Positions 15,986 through 26,297 of a stretch of 33,166 bases of DNA are shown one piece after another (the first letter of the stretch is position 1; every line of letters begins with the position of its first letter). The notes beneath the pieces were generated by a model. The model had not been told where the DNA came from, did not search any database, and saw only the letters and a program-made list of their open reading frames with translations. The stretch spans positions 1-33,166 of the forward strand of contig JBGQDM010000025.1 in NCBI GenBank assembly GCA_041495845.1. Reading direction: 5' to 3'. The DNA comes from JBGQDM01 sp041495845. GTDB taxonomy: Bacteria > Acidobacteriota > Terriglobia > Terriglobales > Acidobacteriaceae. Position numbers and translations under genes: made by a program.

Positions 15986-16594
15986 GTGAAGCCCGACGAC
16001 GCACGCATGATGCTCGTACCCATGGTCATTGAGCAGACCGGACGCGGAGAACGCGCCTACGATATTTATTCGCGGCTGCTGCGCGATAACATCATTTTCA
16101 TCGGCACGCCCATCGATGACACCATCGCCAACCTGGTCATCGCGCAGATGCTCTTTCTGGCCCAGGAAGACCCGGAAAAAGACATCCAGCTCTACATCAA
16201 TTCTCCCGGCGGCTCCATCACCTCGGGCATGGCCATTTATGACACCATGCAGTACGTCAAGAACGATGTCATGACCATCTGTATCGGTCAGGCCGCTTCC
16301 ATGGCTGCCCTGCTGCTGGCGGCCGGCGAACCCAAGAAACGCCTGGCCCTGCCCAACTCCCGCATCCTCATCCACCAGCCCTCCATGGGCGGACTCTCCG
16401 GCCAGGCCACCGATATTGACATCCACGCCCGCGAAATTCTCCGCATGCGCGAGATTACAAACCAGTTACTCTCCAAACACACCGGCCAAAAACTGGATAA
16501 AGTAGAGAAGGACGTGGAACGCGATTTCATTATGAACGCCGATCAGTCTAAGGAATATGGAATCATCGACGATATCATCTATAAGACAAGGTAG
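15986..16594 (+). CDS. clpP: ATP-dependent Clp protease proteolytic subunit
   Basis: 202-residue serine peptidase that forms the tetradecameric barrel fed by ClpX. The Ser105 (GQAASMAALL), His130 (RILIHQPSMGG) and Asp180 (VERDFIMNADQSKEYGIID) triad is complete, and YINSPGGSITSGMAIYDTM at about 70-88 is typical. I chose GTG 15986 because AGGAG at 15974-15978 lies seven bases upstream; the GTG at 15980 has the same SD only one base away. ATG 16007 would remove part of the N-terminal axial loop. Genes before and after (tig, clpX) are on the same strand, at 57 and 102 bases, giving the classical proteolysis operon. Confidence 0.96.
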   Translation: MKPDDARMMLVPMVIEQTGRGERAYDIYSRLLRDNIIFIGTPIDDTIANLVIAQMLFLAQEDPEKDIQLYINSPGGSITSGMAIYDTMQYVKNDVMTICIGQAASMAALLLAAGEPKKRLALPNSRILIHQPSMGGLSGQATDIDIHAREILRMREITNQLLSKHTGQKLDKVEKDVERDFIMNADQSKEYGIIDDIIYKTR

Positions 16595-16696
16595 GGGTTA
16601 GGATGGGGCCTGCCCACGGCCAGCGGGACCGCCGGAAACGGTCTGGCTTCCCCCCGGTCGAAATTAGGAACCCAGAGGTAGCAAGGAGCGCCACTA

Positions 16697-17965
16697 GTGA
16701 AAACCAAGTCCGGCTCCGAAGAGGTCTTGCGCTGCTCGTTCTGCCATAAATCGCAGGACGCAGTCGCCAAACTGATCTCTTCTCCCAGCGATTATCCCCG
16801 GGCCTACATCTGCGACGAATGTGTCGCCGTCTGCAACTCCATTCTGGAGGACGACCGCTCCAGCGCTCCCGCCCCGGCCACTCCCAGCCATCTGCCCAAG
16901 CCGCTCGAAGTAAAGACGTTCCTCGACGAATACGTGATTGGCCAGGAGCAGACCAAGAAGAAGCTGGCCGTCGCCGTCTACAACCACTACAAGCGCATCT
17001 ATATGAACCGCCAGCACACCGGCGATGTCGAACTCACCAAGTCCAACATCCTGCTCATCGGCCCCACCGGCACCGGCAAGACCCTGCTGGCCCAGACCCT
17101 GGCCAAAATGCTTGACGTCCCCTTTGCCATCGTGGACGCCACCACCCTCACCGAAGCCGGCTACGTGGGTGAGGATGTCGAGAACATCATCCTCAAGCTG
17201 CTGCAGGCTGCCGATGGGGATGTGGCCCGCTGCCAGACCGGCATTATCTACATTGATGAAGTGGACAAGATCGGCCGCAAGGACGAAAACCCGTCCATTA
17301 CCCGCGACGTTTCCGGCGAAGGCGTGCAGCAGGCGCTGCTCAAGATTCTCGAAGGCACGGTCGCCAATGTTCCACCCCAGGGCGGCCGCAAGCATCCGCA
17401 TCAGGAATTTACCCCAGTCGACACCACCAACATTCTGTTCATCTGCGGTGGCGCCTTTGTCGGACTCGACAAGATGGTGGGCCGCCGTCTGGGCCGCAAG
17501 AGCCTGGGCTTCAAAGCCACCGCGGATGCTGAGCCCAAGGTGGTGGACAACAAGAAAGTTGCCGAATTGCTGGCCAGCGTCCAGCCCGAAGACCTGATTC
17601 GCTTTGGCCTGATTCCTGAATTTGTCGGGCGGCTTCCGGTGGTCGGCGTGCTCGAGACCCTGGACGAATTTGCCCTCGTCGAAATCCTGACCCGGCCCAA
17701 GAACGCCATCACCAAGCAGTACCAGCGTCTCTTCGAGTTTGAGAATGTGCGCCTCAAGTTCACCGATGACGCGCTGCGCGCCATTGCCCGCCAGGCCATT
17801 GCCCGTAAAGTCGGCGCCCGGGGCTTGCGCATGATTCTCGAGGAACTCATGCTCGACCTCATGTACCATCTGCCCGGACAGAAGAAAGTCAAAGAATTTG
17901 AAGTCACGCGCGAGATGGTGGAGAAGCGTGACGTTTCCATTGGTATGATGGAGAAGGCGGGCTGA
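16697..17965 (+). CDS. clpX: ATP-dependent Clp protease ATP-binding subunit ClpX
   Basis: 422-residue AAA+ unfoldase partner of ClpP. The N-terminal zinc-binding domain has Cys13, Cys16, Cys39 and Cys42 (CSFCHKSQDAV, YICDECVAVCN). Walker A is GPTGTGKT at 122-129 (Lys128), the pore loop is GYVGEDVE, and Walker B is IIYIDEVDKIGR. RFGLIPEFVGRLPVV holds the arginine-finger region, and GARGLRMILEELM is the sensor 2 part. The ClpP-docking loop reads LGF (RKSLGFKA) instead of the common IGF, a frequent variant. The start is GTG 16697, with AAGGAG at 16683-16688. The 102-base gap after clpP has no strong promoter or terminator, so co-transcription is likely; lon follows after 43 bases. Confidence 0.97.
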   Translation: MKTKSGSEEVLRCSFCHKSQDAVAKLISSPSDYPRAYICDECVAVCNSILEDDRSSAPAPATPSHLPKPLEVKTFLDEYVIGQEQTKKKLAVAVYNHYKRIYMNRQHTGDVELTKSNILLIGPTGTGKTLLAQTLAKMLDVPFAIVDATTLTEAGYVGEDVENIILKLLQAADGDVARCQTGIIYIDEVDKIGRKDENPSITRDVSGEGVQQALLKILEGTVANVPPQGGRKHPHQEFTPVDTTNILFICGGAFVGLDKMVGRRLGRKSLGFKATADAEPKVVDNKKVAELLASVQPEDLIRFGLIPEFVGRLPVVGVLETLDEFALVEILTRPKNAITKQYQRLFEFENVRLKFTDDALRAIARQAIARKVGARGLRMILEELMLDLMYHLPGQKKVKEFEVTREMVEKRDVSIGMMEKAG

Positions 17966-18008
17966 GTCCCGCGCGGCCACTGCATTCGCATCAGGACAGG
18001 ACGGAACT

Positions 18009-20429
<2,421 letters not shown>

Positions 20430-20511
20430 TCGGGGGGTTGTCGGTGTGGCACGGGCAGCCTGTCCGAGTGCCCCTTGCGTAGCCGCCGCCAAACCCGCAC
20501 ACTGATTCTGC

Positions 20512-21111
20512 ATGCGGTTTCTGACAAAATTCGTGGCCGCGGCCACCGATCAGGCCCACTTCCCCGCCGCAGTGCTTCCCGAGATCGCATTTCTGGGCCG
20601 CTCCAACGTGGGCAAATCCAGCGTGATCAATTCTCTGGTCGGCAGCAAGATTGCCCGCACCAGTTCCACTCCGGGCCGCACCCAGGCCATCAATTTTTTC
20701 GAGGTTCGCCGCGCCGGCGAACCCAAACCGCAACTCTGGTTCAGCGACCTTCCCGGATACGGCTATGCGCGCGCGCCTCGCGAGGTTTCCGGCACCTGGG
20801 CCAGCTTCATCGAGCCTTATATCAAAGAGCGCGAAACCCTGGCCCTCTGCATCGTGCTGGTGGACATCAACGTTCCGCCTCAGGACAGCGACCGCCAACT
20901 GATTGAATTTCTTTTCCGCTGCCAGCGCAGCTTTGCTCTGATCGCCACCAAGGCCGACCGCCTGTCCGGCAACCAGCGCACCCGCGCCATCCGCGAGTTA
21001 GAAGCAGCATACCCGGAAGCATCAATCCTGCCTTTCTCCGCCCGCACCGGTGACGGCCGCGACGCCGTCTGGCGCCTGATGATGGACGCCATTCGCGCCC
21101 CGGAGTCCTAA
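20512..21111 (+). CDS. engB: Ribosome biogenesis GTP-binding protein YsxC/EngB
   Basis: 199-residue TRAFAC GTPase needed for large-subunit assembly. All G motifs can be read: G1 GRSNVGKSS at 29-37, G2 in the SSTPGRTQAINFF segment, G3 DLPGYGYA, G4 ATKADRL and G5 PFSARTG. Length and the N-terminal FLTKF, then LPEIAFLGRSNVGKSS, match the family. Adjacency of lon and engB is common, and the 82-base gap here (containing an imperfect GGCAC/GTGCC hairpin) makes co-transcription possible. After the stop, CCATCCG and CGGATGG at 21120-21150 form a 7-bp stem with a long loop and no U-tract; it may end the operon, but weakly. Confidence 0.95.
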   Translation: MRFLTKFVAAATDQAHFPAAVLPEIAFLGRSNVGKSSVINSLVGSKIARTSSTPGRTQAINFFEVRRAGEPKPQLWFSDLPGYGYARAPREVSGTWASFIEPYIKERETLALCIVLVDINVPPQDSDRQLIEFLFRCQRSFALIATKADRLSGNQRTRAIRELEAAYPEASILPFSARTGDGRDAVWRLMMDAIRAPES

Positions 21112-21215
21112 CCTTCGGTCCATCCGCTCACCCAGGCCCGGTTCGGATGGGCGCACCTAAGATTCCGGATTAAGTCCCACCCAAAATCTGCCGATGATCC
21201 CTTATAGGCGAACCT

Positions 21216-21884
21216 ATGTCTTGGCCATGGGGAGCACCTGGAGACGCGAACAGCACCCTGCCCGCTTCCGTGGAAACCGCGGAACACGAAGCCGACGGGG
21301 CCGCCTATCTGCGCGCACTCAAACGAGCGGGAAACTTCGAGCCACCGGGCACGCCCGCTCCGGGAGCTCCCGCGTCCCCCTCACTCTCACCCGCTCCCGC
21401 TGCCCGGGAGCGTCGCCGCCATCCTCGCTATCGGTGCGAAGGCGGACTGCAATTCCGTACCGCCGCAGCCACCGTCCAGACCCGCGTCACCTTTTCCGAT
21501 CTCAGTCTGAGCGGCTGCTACGTGGAACTGATGAACACGTGCCCAGTGGGCACCGAACTGCAATTGTCGTTGGAGTTCCGCGGTCTGCGCGTCCAATGCG
21601 AGGGTGTCGTCCGCACCAGCTATCCGTTTCTTGGCATGGGTCTCGAGTTCACCCGGATGACGGAGGTGGGCCGCCAGCGCCTCGAAGAAATGGTCCGGTC
21701 CCTGGCCCAGGACGACACCCCAGTGCAGCCGGACCCGACCGCACCGCATGACTCCCCGCAGTACACGGCCCCCGCACCCAGCGCCGAAGCCGTTCTCGCC
21801 TCGCTGCAAGCGTTCTTCGCCACCGAAGCCGTCCTCACCCGCGAGGTCTTCACCAAAATGCTGGAGCCACGCGAAAAACCCTAA
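21216..21884 (+). CDS. PilZ domain protein (predicted c-di-GMP binder)
   Basis: 222 residues. About the first 67 are low-complexity, rich in Pro, Ala and Ser. The PilZ domain follows with RRRHPRYRC (supplying the RxxxR c-di-GMP motif) at about 70, and DLSLSGCYVEL (the D/NxSxxG motif) about 30 residues later, then GMGLEFTRMTEVGRQRLEEMV. Both ligand motifs are intact, so binding is expected. The C-terminal 60 residues (Pro-rich linker, then a short helix ending TREVFTKMLEPREKP) are not recognised. The ATG at 21216 gives the only family-compatible frame. No enzyme or membrane domain is attached, so it probably acts as a c-di-GMP-responsive adaptor; target unknown. Confidence 0.88.
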   Translation: MSWPWGAPGDANSTLPASVETAEHEADGAAYLRALKRAGNFEPPGTPAPGAPASPSLSPAPAARERRRHPRYRCEGGLQFRTAAATVQTRVTFSDLSLSGCYVELMNTCPVGTELQLSLEFRGLRVQCEGVVRTSYPFLGMGLEFTRMTEVGRQRLEEMVRSLAQDDTPVQPDPTAPHDSPQYTAPAPSAEAVLASLQAFFATEAVLTREVFTKMLEPREKP

Positions 21885-21895
21885 CCCTGAAGAAT

Positions 21896-21930
21896 TGTCA
21901 TTCTGAGCGCAGCGAAGAATTTCTGTACTT
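21896..21930 (+). repeat. Dispersed short intergenic repeat (TGAGCG-AGCGAAG type), copy 2
   Basis: TGTCATTCTGAGCGCAGCG, then AAGAATTTCTGTACTT, 12 bases after the PilZ gene stop. The most diverged of the four copies (T for C, C for A, and AATTTC for GATTCC/GACCTC). Confidence 0.65.
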
Positions 21931-21977
21931 CCCCGCGGTTGCAACGGAGCGTGCGATACTAGGGCCAGACCAAACCA

Positions 21978-22202
21978 ATGCAAGATGAATGGACAATTGT
22001 GAATCGAGGCGGTCAGCTCGTGAAATTCACCTACTCTGATGAGCTTCCGGAAGGGAAAGTGTTTCTGACCGCGCAGATTGCCGGCCATGAGGTCGTCTGC
22101 TCGGTCATTTTGCCCCAGCCGGAACATCCGTTCAGTCGTGAAGGCGCTGAAAGTCACTTCGAGCACGGAACCGACTTCGGATTACGGCTTCGGGCAAAGT
22201 AG
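21978..22202 (+). CDS. Small hypothetical protein, 74 residues
   Basis: A short frame from ATG 21978 with a balanced, globular-looking composition: MQDEWTIVNRGGQLVKFTY, a beta-like middle (KVFLTAQIAGHEVVCSVILP), and a charged end (HFEHGTDFGLRLRAK). I do not recognise a family. No clear Shine-Dalgarno precedes it. It lies between the PilZ gene and the epimerase on the same strand, 52 bases before the latter. A longer frame starting at 22078 overlaps it but is only the upstream extension of the epimerase. Confidence 0.5.
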   Translation: MQDEWTIVNRGGQLVKFTYSDELPEGKVFLTAQIAGHEVVCSVILPQPEHPFSREGAESHFEHGTDFGLRLRAK

Positions 22203-22254
22203 CCAACTACCCCGGGGTGCACTCGCTGCCGAGTCTGGTTGTTATCATGATCAG

Positions 22255-23199
22255 ATGGCAAGATACCTGGTCACGGGAGTTGCAGGCTTCATCGGTTCCA
22301 CTATCGCGCGCAAGTTGCTGGCGCGTGGAGAAGAAGTGCGCGGCGTGGATAATTTGTCCACCGGCAAGCGCGCCAATCTCGCCACGTGTGGCGGACAACT
22401 GGACTTTCGCGAAGCCGACATCTGTGATCCACGCGCCATGGCCGGCGCTTGCCAGGGCGTGGACTATGTGTTTCATGAGGCCGCCATCGCTTCTGTGCCC
22501 AAGTCCGTCGCCGATCCGATGGGCAGCAATCGCGCCAATGTGGAGGGCACAGTCAATGTGCTCATCGCCGCCCGCGATGCCAAAGTCAAGCGCGTCATCT
22601 ACGCCGCTTCCTCTTCCATCTACGGCGAGACGCCCACGCTGCCCAAGCATGAGGACATGCTTCCCACTCCCATCTCGCCGTATGCCGTCGCCAAGCTGGC
22701 CGGCGAACACTACCTGCAGGCGTTTTACCGTTGCTATGGTCTGGAAACCGTTTGCCTGCGCTACTTCAACGTTTTCGGCCCGCACCAGGACGCCGACTCT
22801 CCGTATTCCGGCGTACTGGCCAAGTTCATCACCCAGATGCTGGCCCATCAGCAGTCCACGATTTTCGGTGACGGAGAACAGAGCCGCGATTTCACCTACG
22901 TCGACAACGTTGTGGACGCAAACCTGCTCGCCTGCACCGCGCCGGCAGACAAAGTCGCCGGGCAAGTCATCAACGTCGCCACCGGCACTCGCATTTCGCT
23001 GAATGAATCCTACCGCGTCCTGCAGCGACTGCTGGACTACCGCAACCAACCCCAGTACGCCCCCGAGCGCGCCGGCGACGTCAAGCACTCGCTGGCGGAC
23101 ATCACCAAAGCCAGAAAGTGTCTGGGCTACGAGCCAAAGATCGGTTTTGAAGAAGGCTTGCAGCGAACCGTGGCCTGGTATCGGGAAACCGCTCCCTAA
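22255..23199 (+). CDS. NAD-dependent epimerase/dehydratase, UDP-hexose (GlcNAc) 4-epimerase-like
   Basis: 314-residue extended short-chain dehydrogenase. The start is ATG 22255 because MARYLVTGVAGFIGSTIA is the expected beginning (Rossmann GxxGxxG); the frame is open further upstream but without family sequence. The catalytic SSSIYGE and YAVAKLAGE (YxxxK) are present. RYFNVFGPHQDADSPYSGV and FGDGEQSRDFTYVDNVV are typical of WbpP/Gne-type UDP-GlcNAc 4-epimerases, although UDP-glucose 4-epimerase or a nucleotide-sugar dehydratase cannot be excluded. The product would feed surface polysaccharide synthesis. It lies between two PilZ-domain genes, which may hint at c-di-GMP-linked polysaccharide output, but no glycosyltransferase is nearby. 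Confidence 0.88.
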   Translation: MARYLVTGVAGFIGSTIARKLLARGEEVRGVDNLSTGKRANLATCGGQLDFREADICDPRAMAGACQGVDYVFHEAAIASVPKSVADPMGSNRANVEGTVNVLIAARDAKVKRVIYAASSSIYGETPTLPKHEDMLPTPISPYAVAKLAGEHYLQAFYRCYGLETVCLRYFNVFGPHQDADSPYSGVLAKFITQMLAHQQSTIFGDGEQSRDFTYVDNVVDANLLACTAPADKVAGQVINVATGTRISLNESYRVLQRLLDYRNQPQYAPERAGDVKHSLADITKARKCLGYEPKIGFEEGLQRTVAWYRETAP

Positions 23200-23269
23200 T
23201 GGGAGGCGGCTAGCCCGAAATTACTTTAGTGACCTTCTGCGGGTGACCGGTGCGCACTAGCATCGAGTC

Positions 23270-23929
23270 ATGACGCTTGAATCGTTGGTAGTGTCGCGCG
23301 ACTGGCAAGAAGTAAGCGTGCTTGAATGCATCCTGGGCGGCATGCAGATTGGCGTGCAAGTCGTCACGGAGATGGAACAAGCGGAACAACAACTTTCCCG
23401 CCACAAGATTGACGCCCTCATCGTGGACTCGGACTTGCCGGGCACGGAACGTTTTCTGCGCCACTTGCCACCGTACTTCGCCAGCGACGGTGCACCGGTG
23501 GTCATGATGGGTCGCCAGCATCGTTCCTCGCCAGCGGACTTCACGTTTGAGAAACCAATCTCGGTGGAGCAGGCAGTGCGCACGCTCTCCGCCGCGCGCA
23601 ACCGGATTCTGCAGGGACGGCTGCGCTATCATCGCGAGGCCCTCGGTCTAAAGGTGGTGGTGCGCTACGGAAAACACAAGAAACTGGAAGCCGCGATCCG
23701 CAACGTGAGTCATGGCGGACTCGGAGTGGACATGCAACCAACGGAAGACCTGCAGGAGCCTTTAGCTTTGCGTTTTTCCTTGCCGGGAAAACATGGCGTG
23801 GTGGAAGCTACCGGGGAAGTGGCGTGGACCAATCGGCAAGGCGGAGCCGGGATTCGTTTCGTCGCGATTCCGGAACGCAGCCAGCAGCGCCTGGAACGCT
23901 GGCTGGCCGAGCGCTATTTCCAAGGCTGA
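23270..23929 (+). CDS. Receiver-like domain fused to a PilZ-like domain
   Basis: 219 residues from ATG 23270. Residues 1-110 look like a degenerate response-regulator receiver: LESLVVSRDWQEVSVLECIL, then IDALIVDSDLPGTERFLRHL (the VDSDLPG around the usual phospho-Asp strand), APVVMMGRQ, and FEKPISVEQAV (the K-P of receivers). The acidic pair normally near residues 8-12 is not obvious, so phosphorylation is doubtful. Residues about 115-215 are PilZ-like with IRNVSHGGLGVDM (NxSxxG) and GAGIRFVAIPERSQQRLERWL; the arginine motif is irregular (RLRYHR, not RxxxR), so c-di-GMP binding is uncertain. It starts 70 bases after the epimerase gene. Confidence 0.8.
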   Translation: MTLESLVVSRDWQEVSVLECILGGMQIGVQVVTEMEQAEQQLSRHKIDALIVDSDLPGTERFLRHLPPYFASDGAPVVMMGRQHRSSPADFTFEKPISVEQAVRTLSAARNRILQGRLRYHREALGLKVVVRYGKHKKLEAAIRNVSHGGLGVDMQPTEDLQEPLALRFSLPGKHGVVEATGEVAWTNRQGGAGIRFVAIPERSQQRLERWLAERYFQG

Positions 23930-24093
23930 CCAACCGGTATAATCGCTGATACTGGTTAGGTAAAAGCTCGATTTCGGAGTTCCAGCGTTCCCGGCACACG
24001 GAAGGGCATGCTCAATTGGCTGCCGCGGTTCTCCCCAGAAGCATTGCCCCTGGGTGGGAAACGCTGTAAGTTACTGATACGAAGTCTGCTTTC

Positions 24094-26124
24094 ATGAGTA
24101 CCCATCCCAATCCAGCCGGGCCCCAGCCAAGCGCGAAGGCGCAGCCGTTTTCGCTGCAACTCGCTCCCGAACACGCTTTGCAGACACTGCTCGCGTTTTC
24201 ATCGCTGCATCAGCAAATTCGCGAGAAGCGGGAACGGGCGACGGGGAAACGCGTCCATGCGAAGACTGTCGCCTTCGCGTTGCAGGACCTGCTGCAGCTG
24301 GTGGCCGAGCGCGTCCTCAGCATCACCGAAGCCAGCGGCACCGCGATTGCCCTGGGCGAGGGAGACGAGATCGTCTGCCGCGCCGCCGCCGGCGCCGTTA
24401 CCCTGCCGGTGGGGTTGAAACTCAATCCGCAATCCGGTTTCACCGCCATCTGCTTTCGCACGGGTCAGATTGTTCGCTGCGACGATACCGAAGTCGATAC
24501 CCGCGTCGACCGCGAAGCCTGCCGCATGCTCGGCATTCGTTCGCTGGTGGCCGTCCCGTTGCGCGGAGCCCAGGGCGTGATGGGCGTGTTAGAAGCGTTC
24601 GGCAACGAGCCTCTTGATTTTTCCGACACCGACGTACGCAGTCTGAATCTGCTGGGCGAATTAATTGTGGAGGCGCTGCGCGAGGAAGAGGTGGCGGAGC
24701 CTCCGGCGGTCACGGAAATGCCGGCCATCGTTCCACCGCCGGCGCCAGCACCGCCACTCGAGCGCGAAGCGTTTCTCTTTGCCAGCCTGCAAAGCGTCCC
24801 GGAACCGAAACCATGGGCGCGGATTGCGCTGGTGACCGCGATCGTCATCGCCCTGGTAGCGGGCGTGTGGTGGTGGCTGGGGCGGACTAAGGAGCCGCTG
24901 GCTTCGACACCGCCGGCAAATCGGGCGCCCGCCTCATCGGAGGGCGTGGCTGCTCCCGAAGAGAGTGGGGCAGCGCCCGCAGCAGCGGCTTCCGGCCCGG
25001 TGCTCGCGGTCACCGGGATCCGGCACTGGACGAATGCAGATTCTTCCACCGTGGTGATTGACCTCGCGGGGCAAGTGCCCTATGAAGTGCATCGGCTGAC
25101 GCGACCAGACCGGATTTATTTTGACTTGCCCGGCACCGTGCTGAGCAAAGACCTGGTGGGCAAGACTTTTGAAATTGGGGACACGTTGCTGGCGCGGGTG
25201 CGGGCGGCGCAACCGGCGGCGGGCGTGACCCGCGTGGTGCTCGAAACCAGTTCTGTTTCCAATTTTTCCGTCAGCATGGAACCTGATCCTTACCGGTTGG
25301 TGGTGGAAGTACGCAGCGTGCAAGCGGCGCCACGACCCAAAATGCAAGGGCGGGTGTTTCTGACGCCGCCAGCAGCAGCGGAGCAGGAGCCGGTGGTGTT
25401 GACGCGCGAAGACCGCGAACTGCGAGCGCACGTTCCGCATCTGCGGGTGGTGGTGGACGCCGGGCACGGCGGCTGGGACCTGGGCACGATGGGGCGGCAA
25501 GGCCTGCTGGAAAAAGATCTGGTGCTCGAAATTGCGCAGCGTGTAGGCCAGATGCTGGAACAGCGCATGGGCATGGAAGTGATCTTTACGCGCGGGGACG
25601 ACACCTATGTGCCGCTGGAGCGACGCGCCGCCATCGCCAACCAGAGCGGGGCTGATCTTTTTGTTTCGGTGCATGCAAACTACAGCAGCGAATCCACCAT
25701 TGGCGGGGTGGAAACCTATTACACTTCGGCCGCACCGTCCACCAAGGTGATGGAAGCGGAGGAGCGGGAAGTGGGGCCGGACTCGGGGCGGAAACTCGGT
25801 AGCGGCGAGTTGCGCGAGAAATCGGAATCTTCACAGCGGCTGGCGGTGAGTGTGCAACAGGCAATCACGGCGGCGCTGACCGGGCAGGGCGTGCGCAACC
25901 GTGGAGTGAAAGCGGCGTCGTTCGTGGTGCTGACGGGAACGACCATGCCGTCCATTCTGACTGAAGTATCGTTTATCAGCAGCCCGGATGACGCGCGCAA
26001 GCTGCAAGACCCGCGCTATCGGCAACAGATTGCGGAAGCGATTTACCGCGGTGTGGCGCGGTATGCGGCGCGCTCCAACCAGAACAAAGTCGCCAGCGCA
26101 TCGCGGCATACCAGCGGGTTCTGA
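24094..26124 (+). CDS. N-acetylmuramoyl-L-alanine amidase with N-terminal GAF domain (GAF-TM-AMIN-Amidase_3)
   Basis: 676 residues. No signal peptide. Residues about 60-200 form a GAF domain (TVAFALQDLLQLVAERVL, SGFTAICFRTGQIVRCDD, RSLVAVPLRGAQGVMGVLEA, FSDTDVRSLNLLGELIVEAL). A single TM helix is at about 241-263 (WARIALVTAIVIALVAGVWW). After an Ala/Pro linker comes an AMIN domain from about 304 (LAVTGIRHWTNADSSTVVID), then Amidase_3 from 450. The zinc site is complete: His458 (DAGHGGWD), Glu473 (LLEKD) and His527 (SVHANYS); the catalytic Glu624 is in LTEVSFISS. It cleaves the MurNAc-L-Ala bond during cell separation; the cytoplasmic GAF part could gate activity. The only promoter hint is TATAAT at 23938-23943, without a good -35 box. 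Confidence 0.93.
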   Translation: MSTHPNPAGPQPSAKAQPFSLQLAPEHALQTLLAFSSLHQQIREKRERATGKRVHAKTVAFALQDLLQLVAERVLSITEASGTAIALGEGDEIVCRAAAGAVTLPVGLKLNPQSGFTAICFRTGQIVRCDDTEVDTRVDREACRMLGIRSLVAVPLRGAQGVMGVLEAFGNEPLDFSDTDVRSLNLLGELIVEALREEEVAEPPAVTEMPAIVPPPAPAPPLEREAFLFASLQSVPEPKPWARIALVTAIVIALVAGVWWWLGRTKEPLASTPPANRAPASSEGVAAPEESGAAPAAAASGPVLAVTGIRHWTNADSSTVVIDLAGQVPYEVHRLTRPDRIYFDLPGTVLSKDLVGKTFEIGDTLLARVRAAQPAAGVTRVVLETSSVSNFSVSMEPDPYRLVVEVRSVQAAPRPKMQGRVFLTPPAAAEQEPVVLTREDRELRAHVPHLRVVVDAGHGGWDLGTMGRQGLLEKDLVLEIAQRVGQMLEQRMGMEVIFTRGDDTYVPLERRAAIANQSGADLFVSVHANYSSESTIGGVETYYTSAAPSTKVMEAEEREVGPDSGRKLGSGELREKSESSQRLAVSVQQAITAALTGQGVRNRGVKAASFVVLTGTTMPSILTEVSFISSPDDARKLQDPRYRQQIAEAIYRGVARYAARSNQNKVASASRHTSGF

Positions 26125-26240
26125 ACTCCCAAAATCTTAAAACGCAGAGAACGCTGAGAAAAGCCGCAGAGATCGCGGAGAGAGCACCGTCACGGCCAGC
26201 GGGGCTGACCCATCGCATGACTTGTTACGCAGCCGGCAAA

Positions 26241-26273
26241 GTGCAGAGGTCCTTCGCTTCGCTCAGGATGACA
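26241..26273 (-). repeat. Dispersed short intergenic repeat (TGAGCGAAGCGAAGGA type), copy 3
   Basis: On the minus strand it reads TGTCATCCTGAGCGAAGCG, then AAGGACCTCTGCAC. It is between the amidase and the convergent GNAT gene. Nearby, 26140-26185 holds a purine-rich AACGCAGAGAACGCTGAG, then AGCCGCAGAGATCGCGGAG tract of a type often seen between genes. Confidence 0.75.
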
Positions 26274-26297
26274 GGTTAGTTTCCGCTTCCGACTCCA

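Noticed and set aside
21120..21150. CCATCCG/CGGATGG stem after engB as an intrinsic terminator
   Set aside because: The loop is about 17 bases and no U-tract follows, so it is mentioned in the engB entry but not listed as a terminator.
22078..22254. 59-codon N-terminal extension of the epimerase
   Set aside because: The extension overlaps the 74-residue frame, is Ser/Arg-rich, and the Rossmann start MARYLVTG at 22255 is the natural N-terminus.
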